The notes under the pieces: generated by a model
The model's input: only the letters and a program-made list of their open reading frames with translations
Database searches by the model: none
Told to the model about the DNA's origin: nothing
Translations under genes and position numbers: made by a program
Part shown: piece after piece, positions 29,277 through 33,705 of the stretch
Numbering within the stretch: the first letter of the stretch is position 1
Layout of the letters: each line of letters opens with the position of its first letter
DNA from: a bacterium
GTDB taxonomy: Bacteria > RBG-13-66-14
Assembly (NCBI GenBank): GCA_035528375.1
Contig: DATKYS010000100.1
Span: 1-33,705, forward strand
DNA: 33,705 nt
Reading direction: 5' to 3'

Positions 29277-30038
29277 CTAGAAGAGAAAGGGCAACAGCGC
29301 CCGGCGCTCCGGGGGGTAGTCGGGAAAGTTGTCCCGGTACCAGCGGTGGTTGGAGCGGGCGCGGGGTACGAGGTTCGCCGCCGTCCAGAGGAAGAAGGCC
29401 AGCCTCGCGAGGGACCAGGTCGCCAGGGCCCAGCCGCCCCACTGGACGAGCTCGCCCAGGTAGTTGGGGCAGGAGACCCAGCGGAAGAGCCCGCCGCGCG
29501 GTATTTTATAATCCGTTTCACCGGGTGAGCGCAGGCGGATGAGCGCCCCATCAGCCCGAGTGTGGATGGCGAAGCCGACGAGAAACAGCGCCGCCCCGAC
29601 GATGAAACGGGGATCGGCGAACCAGCCGGTGCCGTACGCCGGACCGAAGAGGTTCAGCCAACGGCCGTTCAGGTAGGCGTTGCCCAGGTTGAAAAGGGCG
29701 CCGAGGGAAACGACCGCCGCCGGCATGCGCTTGCCCCCCTCGCGAAGGCCGAGGGGGAAGAGGAAGGCGCGGTAGAGGTAGTGGGTGAGCCAGAGGGCGA
29801 GGAAGGCGCAGTTGACGGGGTTCGCCGTCCGGTCACCCAGGAGGAAGAGCGCGGCGAAGATCAGCGGCGACGGCGCCTCCATCAGCATCCAGCCCAGGCG
29901 GCTGGCGATCGTCGGCCCCCAGCCCCGGCGCAGGTGGCGGCCGTAGGGGGCGGTGACGAAAAAGAGCAGGACGCAGACGGCGGCGGCCACCCCAAGCCAC
30001 GCCCAGAGCAGGATGTGGTAGAACCCGCGCTCCGTCAT
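29277..30038 (-). CDS. Steroid 5-alpha-reductase-like membrane enone reductase
   Basis: The 253-aa protein has about six transmembrane helices and the length of human SRD5A1/2. The C-terminal block is a close match to that family: YKIPRGGLFRWVSCPNYLGE (177-196), GGWALATWSLARLAFF (201-216), HRWYRDNFPDYPPERRALLP and a final FLF. Upstream, WMLMEAPSPL holds Glu54 and THYLYRAF holds Tyr87. These align with what I recall as the catalytic Glu57 and Tyr91 of human SRD5A2. The enzyme would reduce the 4,5 double bond of a 3-oxo steroid-like or isoprenoid enone with NADPH. Its ATG overlaps the stop of the upstream dehydrogenase by 4 bp, so the two are translationally coupled. The true substrate is unknown, because no sterol or hopanoid cyclase is in view. 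Confidence 0.85.
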   Translation of the reverse strand: MTERGFYHILLWAWLGVAAAVCVLLFFVTAPYGRHLRRGWGPTIASRLGWMLMEAPSPLIFAALFLLGDRTANPVNCAFLALWLTHYLYRAFLFPLGLREGGKRMPAAVVSLGALFNLGNAYLNGRWLNLFGPAYGTGWFADPRFIVGAALFLVGFAIHTRADGALIRLRSPGETDYKIPRGGLFRWVSCPNYLGELVQWGGWALATWSLARLAFFLWTAANLVPRARSNHRWYRDNFPDYPPERRALLPFLF

Positions 30039-31033
30039 GCGGGTTTCTCCTCGGTGATCCCCGCCCCGACGAACCAGGCGTAGGTGTCGGTCAGGGTCTC
30101 CTCCAGGGGGCGCGGCGAGTAGCCCAGCTCGCGCTCCGCCTTATCCCGGACGTAAGCCCGGTTCCCCCGCAGGGCGTGGAGCGCCTCGGTGGTGAAGAGC
30201 GGCTCGGCCCCGAAAATTTTTGCATACATCCCGACGAAGGGCGCACCCAGGCGAGCCAGCCACATGGGGGAGGTCCAGCCCGGCATCCGCGCCCCGGAAA
30301 TTTTTCCCCAAAACTCCACCAGCTCGCCAACCGTGGCGTAATGCCCCGAGAGGATGTAGCGTTCCCCGGTCCGGCCCCGCTCCTCGGCGGCCAGGGCGCC
30401 CGCGGCCACGTCCCGGGCGTCCACCCAATCGAATCCCCCGGCCACCGCGGCGGGAACCCGCCCCCGTAAGAGACCCAGAAGAAAGCGACCGATCCGCGAA
30501 GGCTTGTAATCCCACGGGCCGATGACGCCCGAGGGGTGGAGGATGACCGCGTCCAGCCCGCGCTCCACACCGGCGAGAACCTCGCGCACCCCGGCGGCCT
30601 TCGAGCGGTCGTAAACCGGGTTCCGACGGTCGTCCGCCGGACCCCGCGCCTCGTCCACCGGCTCGTCCAGTGGGCGCTGGTCGAAGGCGTGGACGGAGCT
30701 GAAGTGCACCAGCCGCCGGACGCCGCACGCCAGACAGGCCTCCACCACGCGGCGCACCCCCGCCACGTTCGTCTCCCACACCCGCCCGCGCTCGCCGCCG
30801 AGGATGGAGATGCGCGCGGCGAGGTGGTGGACGACGTCGGCCCCGGCGAAGGCCCGCCTCAACGATTCCGGCTCCAGGACGTCGCCCCGGACGCGCTCGA
30901 CGTCCAGGCCGTCCAGCGCCCGGGTGTCGTCGCGGACGATGCAGCGCACGCGCCGCCCTTTTTCCAAAAGCGCGCGGACGAGGTTGGCGCCCACGTGCCC
31001 CGCGGCGCCGGTTACTACGGTGAGATTCGACAA
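30035..31033 (-). CDS. NAD(P)-dependent 3-beta-hydroxysteroid dehydrogenase / sugar-epimerase family protein
   Basis: The extended SDR fold is clear: VVTGAAGHVG near the N-terminus, GDVLEP, HLAARISILGG, FSSVHAF and the catalytic YDRSK (141-145 from this start). The start is set at TTG 31033: GGGAG precedes it, and it gives an MSNLTVVTG start. A TTG at 31048 would leave almost no leader after the TATAAT at 31062-31067. The protein is about 332 aa. Among extended SDRs the layout resembles 3-beta-HSD and the hopanoid-associated epimerase HpnA. Coupling to a steroid-5-alpha-reductase-like gene favours a 3-hydroxysteroid or related cyclic-isoprenoid alcohol as substrate (inference). A nucleotide-sugar epimerase remains possible. 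Confidence 0.82.
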   Translation of the reverse strand: MSNLTVVTGAAGHVGANLVRALLEKGRRVRCIVRDDTRALDGLDVERVRGDVLEPESLRRAFAGADVVHHLAARISILGGERGRVWETNVAGVRRVVEACLACGVRRLVHFSSVHAFDQRPLDEPVDEARGPADDRRNPVYDRSKAAGVREVLAGVERGLDAVILHPSGVIGPWDYKPSRIGRFLLGLLRGRVPAAVAGGFDWVDARDVAAGALAAEERGRTGERYILSGHYATVGELVEFWGKISGARMPGWTSPMWLARLGAPFVGMYAKIFGAEPLFTTEALHALRGNRAYVRDKAERELGYSPRPLEETLTDTYAWFVGAGITEEKPA

Positions 31034-31061
31034 TTCGCTCCCGTGCAAAATGCAGGGAGCG

Positions 31062-31067
31062 ATTATA
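31062..31067 (-). promoter_or_regulatory. Predicted -10 box of the dehydrogenase/reductase pair
   Basis: On the minus strand TATAAT lies about 29 bp before the chosen TTG start. The -35 position reads TACATT, a poor match, and overlaps a copy of the AATGTAGGGCGG repeat. Confidence 0.4.
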
Positions 31068-31084
31068 CAAAAACACCTCTCTGT

Positions 31085-31256
31085 AATGTAGGGCGGGGAT
31101 TTTAATCCCCGCCGCCGTTACGCTCCCTACCTCGACCCTCACCCCGGCCCTCTCCGTTAATGTAGGGCGGCTCCGTAGGACGAGTCCTCTGCGGGCCGCC
31201 GCGTTTTTTCTAAGGCAGCCCTCACCCTAGCCCTCTCCCACAGGGAGAGGGGGGCC
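31085..31256. repeat. Intergenic block with two copies each of two dispersed repeat motifs
   Basis: AATGTAGGGCGG occurs at 31085 and 31159, each time opening a GC-rich hairpin (31091-31114 and 31165-31200). CCCTCACCC(T/C)(A/G)GCCCTCTCC occurs at 31136 and 31219; the second copy is followed by a CTCTCCC/GGGAGAG hairpin. Both motifs also occur in inverted orientation in 325-405. The second AATGTAGGGCGG hairpin ends in T6 (31204-31209), which resembles a terminator on the plus strand, although no plus-strand gene precedes it. The block has no coding potential. Confidence 0.65.
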
Positions 31257-31273
31257 GGGAAGGGCACCCGGTC

Positions 31274-32515
31274 CTAGAACGCCGCGTCGAAGCGGGCGTA
31301 GGCCACGTGCGGGAAGGCGGGAATGGCGTACATCCCGAAATCTATCTCCCCGTGGCCGTACTCGCTCTTCTCCCCGCCCAGGAACAAAAACCCGCCCAGC
31401 GTCAGCCCCACGTTGTCCGAGAGGTTGAACCGCAGCCCCGGCCCGGCGACCAGGCTCCTGTCGTGCAGGTTCGCCAGGCCCATCGCCGTCAGAGTGACCA
31501 GCGAGGCCAGATCGTATTCCAGGTTGGCGAAGAGGTAGTCCCGACCGAGGACGAAGCGACCCCCGGTCAGGAGCGAGGCCCAGTCGTAGTCGTTGAACTC
31601 CCGCGCCCCGGCGTCGTCGTGGTAGTACTCCACCAGGGCGGAAAAATCCCCGGTGAATGTGTAGGAGAGCCCGGCGGATGCGCGCCAGGTCGTTTCGGGG
31701 TCGTCGGCGCCCTCGGGCCGCGCGCTCCAGTAAGGTAAATCTATACCCGCCTCGGCCCAAATCCCCGGCCCGTCCCAGTCCCCGATGGTGATTTCGCCGG
31801 TCGCGGAGAGGCCGACGAAGTGCGCCCGCCGGTCCGCGGCGAAGGAGCCCCGGTGGTAGTAGGACGCCGCCAGGTCGAAGCCGCCCAGATTGGTGAAGAG
31901 CCGCGCCCCGTAATCCCCGTCCGCCGCCACGCGCGAGGGCACGGCGACGAGCTGCGCCCCGGACAACCGGCCGATGTAGAACGTGGTCAACAGCGAATCC
32001 TGCCCCAGGTCCTCACGGGTGGGGTCGGTGAAGCTGGGCTGGACGTAGAGGTCCGAGGGGTTGAAGACGTATCCGGGGCCGAAGGCCAGCCGCTGCCGCC
32101 CCAGCTTGATTTCGAGCCAGTCTGTGAACCAGCTCACGTTGGCCCGGTCCAGCCGCCAGTCGAACTCCTTCCCCCCGGAGAACTGGGCGTCGTAGCCGGC
32201 CCAGCCGTAGAGAATCAGGAGCAGGTCCACCTTGGTCGGCCCCGAGCGCGAGGTGAGCTCGAAGCGCCCCTCGTCGTAGTTGCCGAGCTCCCGGTCCGCG
32301 GTGTCGTAGTACCGCGCCCAGAGGTCCAGCCGCCCGACGAAGTCCAGCCCCTCGCCGAAGAGCTCGGCCAGATCGAACTCCCCCGACTCGGGTTCGGTCG
32401 CGAGGACCGGCCCGGCGTCCTCCCCGTCCGCATCGTCGGTGAAAACCGGCGGCGGGTCGTCGTCTCCGGCGAAAACCGGGACGAGCACGAGCAGAAGAAA
32501 AAGAATCGGACGCAT
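31274..32515 (-). CDS. Outer-membrane beta-barrel protein
   Basis: The ATG at 32515 is preceded by GGGGGAAGG; a signal peptide follows (MRPILFLLLVLVPVFA). The longer frame upstream overlaps the LolA-like gene. The 413-aa protein has an acidic N-terminal linker (DDDPPPVFTDDADGEDAG) and then many alternating hydrophobic/aromatic strands (VGRLDLWARYYD, DFSALVEYYHDD, GPGLRFNLSDNVGLTLGGFL). It ends in ARFDAAF, a C-terminal Phe as required for BAM recognition. Regions such as LEIKLGRQRLAFGPGYVF resemble DUF1302-like or alginate-export-like barrels, though the assignment is uncertain. It starts 8 bp after the LolA-like gene, so the two form an operon. Confidence 0.85.
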   Translation of the reverse strand: MRPILFLLLVLVPVFAGDDDPPPVFTDDADGEDAGPVLATEPESGEFDLAELFGEGLDFVGRLDLWARYYDTADRELGNYDEGRFELTSRSGPTKVDLLLILYGWAGYDAQFSGGKEFDWRLDRANVSWFTDWLEIKLGRQRLAFGPGYVFNPSDLYVQPSFTDPTREDLGQDSLLTTFYIGRLSGAQLVAVPSRVAADGDYGARLFTNLGGFDLAASYYHRGSFAADRRAHFVGLSATGEITIGDWDGPGIWAEAGIDLPYWSARPEGADDPETTWRASAGLSYTFTGDFSALVEYYHDDAGAREFNDYDWASLLTGGRFVLGRDYLFANLEYDLASLVTLTAMGLANLHDRSLVAGPGLRFNLSDNVGLTLGGFLFLGGEKSEYGHGEIDFGMYAIPAFPHVAYARFDAAF

Positions 32516-32523
32516 CCTTCCCC

Positions 32524-33270
32524 CTATTTGCCCAGGCTGGAAACGCTGAAGAGCGAGTCGGGGATGTCCAGGTCGTAGCGCACCTTGAGGATGGTCATCT
32601 CCGTCACCGAGCCGTCCTGGAGCCCCGTCATCTCGTAGCGGTAGGGGGTCGCCACGCCGTCCACGGTGCGGACGTCGCTCAGGATGAAGCGCTTCAAGAG
32701 CTCGCCCGAGGAGTCGTAGTAATCCGTCCTCAGGGGCAGCCAGTCGCCCGAATCCACCCAGCACTCCAGCCTGGAGTAGGCGCTCGAGGAGCCGAGGGGC
32801 TCGAGCTCCAGGAGGCGGCACTCAGCCCCGGCGTAGGTCACGGTGCGCAGGAGCGAGGCGGAGTAGCTGTCGGCATAGTTGGCGCTCACCGCCAGGTCCT
32901 CGTAGGTCATGTTGGAGCCCATGACGCTGCGGTGGCGGGCGTTGGCGGCTATCTGCCGCGTCCGGTCGGTGTCGGCGAAGTAGGCCCAGATGTCGTCGCC
33001 GTAGTCCAGCATGAGGTACGTCGTCCCGGCCACACTCGCGGGCTTCAGGTAGCGCATGAGCTGCAGCTCGTTGCCGTTCTTGGAATAACTCTCGATGGTG
33101 AAGGTGCGCGTCTCGCCCTCGGGCGTGGTGATGACCTCCTGGGCCACGCTCCACATGGCGTCCACGCTGAACGCCTCGTCTATATTGCCCAGGATTTCCG
33201 CGCCGGTGAGCTCCGCCGCCGCGGGGACGACGAGGACGAGCGCGAGAACGAGCGGGATGAGCCGGTGCAT
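32524..33270 (-). CDS. LolA-like outer-membrane lipoprotein-sorting protein
   Basis: The 248-aa protein has a signal peptide (MHRLIPLVLALVLVVPAAAE). A LolA/LolB-like half-barrel follows, of the COG2834 type, with FTIESYSKNGNELQLMRY, LDYGDDIWAYFADTDRTR and GSNMTYEDL as characteristic blocks. The C-terminus is LKVRYDLDIPDSLFSVSSLGK. Proteins of this group bind a lipid or lipoprotein in the periplasm and often neighbour RND/MMPL-type exporters or outer-membrane proteins. Here the partner is the beta-barrel gene 8 bp downstream. A role in delivering a lipid or hydrophobic cargo to the outer membrane is likely (inference). It need not be the general housekeeping LolA. Confidence 0.9.
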   Translation of the reverse strand: MHRLIPLVLALVLVVPAAAELTGAEILGNIDEAFSVDAMWSVAQEVITTPEGETRTFTIESYSKNGNELQLMRYLKPASVAGTTYLMLDYGDDIWAYFADTDRTRQIAANARHRSVMGSNMTYEDLAVSANYADSYSASLLRTVTYAGAECRLLELEPLGSSSAYSRLECWVDSGDWLPLRTDYYDSSGELLKRFILSDVRTVDGVATPYRYEMTGLQDGSVTEMTILKVRYDLDIPDSLFSVSSLGK

Positions 33271-33297
33271 GGCGATTCCCCCGTGGTGGTTTCCCAG

Positions 33298-33326
33298 ATT
33301 ATAGCAGGAACGCGGCCGCCGGTCAT
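33298..33326 (-). promoter_or_regulatory. Predicted promoter of the LolA-like/barrel operon
   Basis: On the minus strand, ATGACC (-35, 33321-33326), a 17-bp spacer ending in TGC, and TATAAT (-10, 33298-33303), close to the ATG at 33270. Confidence 0.65.
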
Positions 33327-33404
33327 TTTCGAACGGTGAAACCGACCCCGCGCCGGGGGTATCAAAGGGGGTGAAAGGCAGAACGAGAAATTAGAGGAGG
33401 GAAA

Positions 33405-33470
33405 ATGAAAAGTCTGTTCATCATGCTGGCGATAGAGCCCCGCGAGCGCAGATTCCGCATCCGTCGTTAA
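33405..33470 (+). CDS. Small ORF of 21 codons (hydrophobic start, Arg-rich end)
   Basis: An ATG at 33405 follows a strong ribosome binding site (GAGGAGGGAAA, 33394-33404) and encodes 21 residues: a short hydrophobic start (MKSLFIMLAI) and a basic tail (RERRFRIRR). A TAA at 33468-33470 is followed 20 bp later by a rho-independent terminator. Ribosome binding site, ORF and terminator together suggest a genuine tiny gene or leader peptide. Chance is possible because the frame is so short. No family is recognised. Confidence 0.4.
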   Translation: MKSLFIMLAIEPRERRFRIRR

Positions 33471-33490
33471 GGCTCCCCGGCGGAAATACA

Positions 33491-33516
33491 AAAGAGCGGT
33501 CGCCGGACCGCTTTTG
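33491..33516 (+). terminator. Terminator after the small ORF
   Basis: AGCGGTC (33495-33501), loop GCCG and GACCGCT (33506-33512), flanked by an A run and a T run, give a strong hairpin terminator that could work in both directions. On the plus strand it ends the small-ORF transcript. Confidence 0.8.
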
Positions 33517-33518
33517 TC

Positions 33519-33546
33519 TTGCCTTCGCGCCGGAAGGGTGTATATT
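33519..33546 (+). promoter_or_regulatory. Predicted promoter of the last, truncated gene
   Basis: TTGCCT (-35, 33519-33524), a 16-bp spacer and TATATT (-10, 33541-33546), about 77 bp upstream of the ATG at 33623. Confidence 0.45.
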
Positions 33547-33622
33547 AAGTGCGTGCTGATTCCCCTTCCCAGGTTTAACCGTTCAAGTGGATTGAAACGT
33601 ATTTAAGTGAAATGAGGCTACG

Positions 33623-33705
33623 ATGAAGAGGCTTTTTTGCGTGGTTTTCGCGCTGGCGCTGGCCGGGGCGGCCTCCGCCGGCGAGTGGCACTTCGAGATT
33701 GTGGA
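33623..33705 (+). CDS. Secreted protein, N-terminal part (truncated by window edge)
   Basis: The ATG at 33623 follows TGAGG with normal spacing. The visible 27 codons encode a typical signal peptide (MKRLFCVVFALALAGAASAG) with a likely cleavage after ASA, then EWHFEIV. The rest lies outside the window, so the family cannot be named. A promoter and a terminator immediately upstream show that this is the first gene of its transcript. Confidence 0.75.
   Translation, partial: MKRLFCVVFALALAGAASAGEWHFEIV

Noticed and set aside
31204-31209. Plus-strand terminator in the 31085-31256 block
   Set aside because: The hairpin plus T6 looks like one, but no plus-strand gene precedes it. It is better explained as part of the dispersed repeat.

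Overview
The window is a GC-rich bacterial chromosome segment from a Gram-negative (diderm) organism. The evidence for an outer membrane is a Wza/Wzz-type polysaccharide export pair, a LolA-like protein, a beta-barrel ending in Phe, and many proteins with signal peptides. No rRNA, ribosomal protein or plasmid/phage gene is present, so the lineage cannot be fixed. The odd multi-paralog secreted family, ThyX and the diverged envelope genes suggest a poorly sampled candidate phylum (inference).

Layout. 1-1143: a truncated and a complete copy of a secreted protein family, here called WDDG/KALY after its N-terminal YWDDG motif and C-terminal KALY. 1223-4759: a very large Ser/Thr kinase-ATPase-TPR regulator on the minus strand. 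5105-8937: two tandem membrane-anchored sulfatase-fold proteins with a Thr at the nucleophile position. 8943-11164: a polysaccharide deacetylase and a family 2 glycosyltransferase transcribed divergently. 11165-11539: a promoter, a roughly 98-bp tandem repeat, a tRNA with CAT anticodon and a terminator. 11556-18865: a tandem cluster of WDDG/KALY paralogs, all on the minus strand. It holds six intact genes, one pseudogene and one 3'-end relic, each intact gene with its own promoter. 18977-25649: a minus-strand run, probably an operon, of wza-like and wzz-like genes, a coiled-coil zinc-ribbon gene, an isoaspartyl peptidase/asparaginase and a DUF2723-TPR membrane protein. 25742-27811: a geranylgeranyl-reductase-family flavoprotein and ThyX. 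27857-31033: a secreted protein of unknown function, then a translationally coupled pair resembling steroid 5-alpha-reductase and 3-beta-hydroxysteroid dehydrogenase/epimerase. 31274-33270: an outer-membrane barrel and a LolA-like protein. 33405-33705: a 21-codon small ORF, a terminator and the start of another secreted protein.

Themes. Much of the window concerns the cell envelope: surface polysaccharide synthesis and export, envelope phosphotransferase/sulfatase-like enzymes, lipid or isoprenoid modification, and secreted proteins. The most unusual part is the WDDG/KALY family, with nine members or remnants in 19 kb. Its members share an N-terminal domain and an invariant C-terminal WGx(V/I)KALY tail. 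Ig-like modules (0, 1 or 2) sit between domain and tail, and the genes have near-identical promoters with 17-bp spacers. Pseudogene, relic, mosaic segments and duplicated spacers all point to ongoing duplication and gene conversion. The second notable item is the coupled steroid-reductase/3-beta-HSD-like pair, in which the catalytic Glu and Tyr recalled from human SRD5A2 appear conserved.
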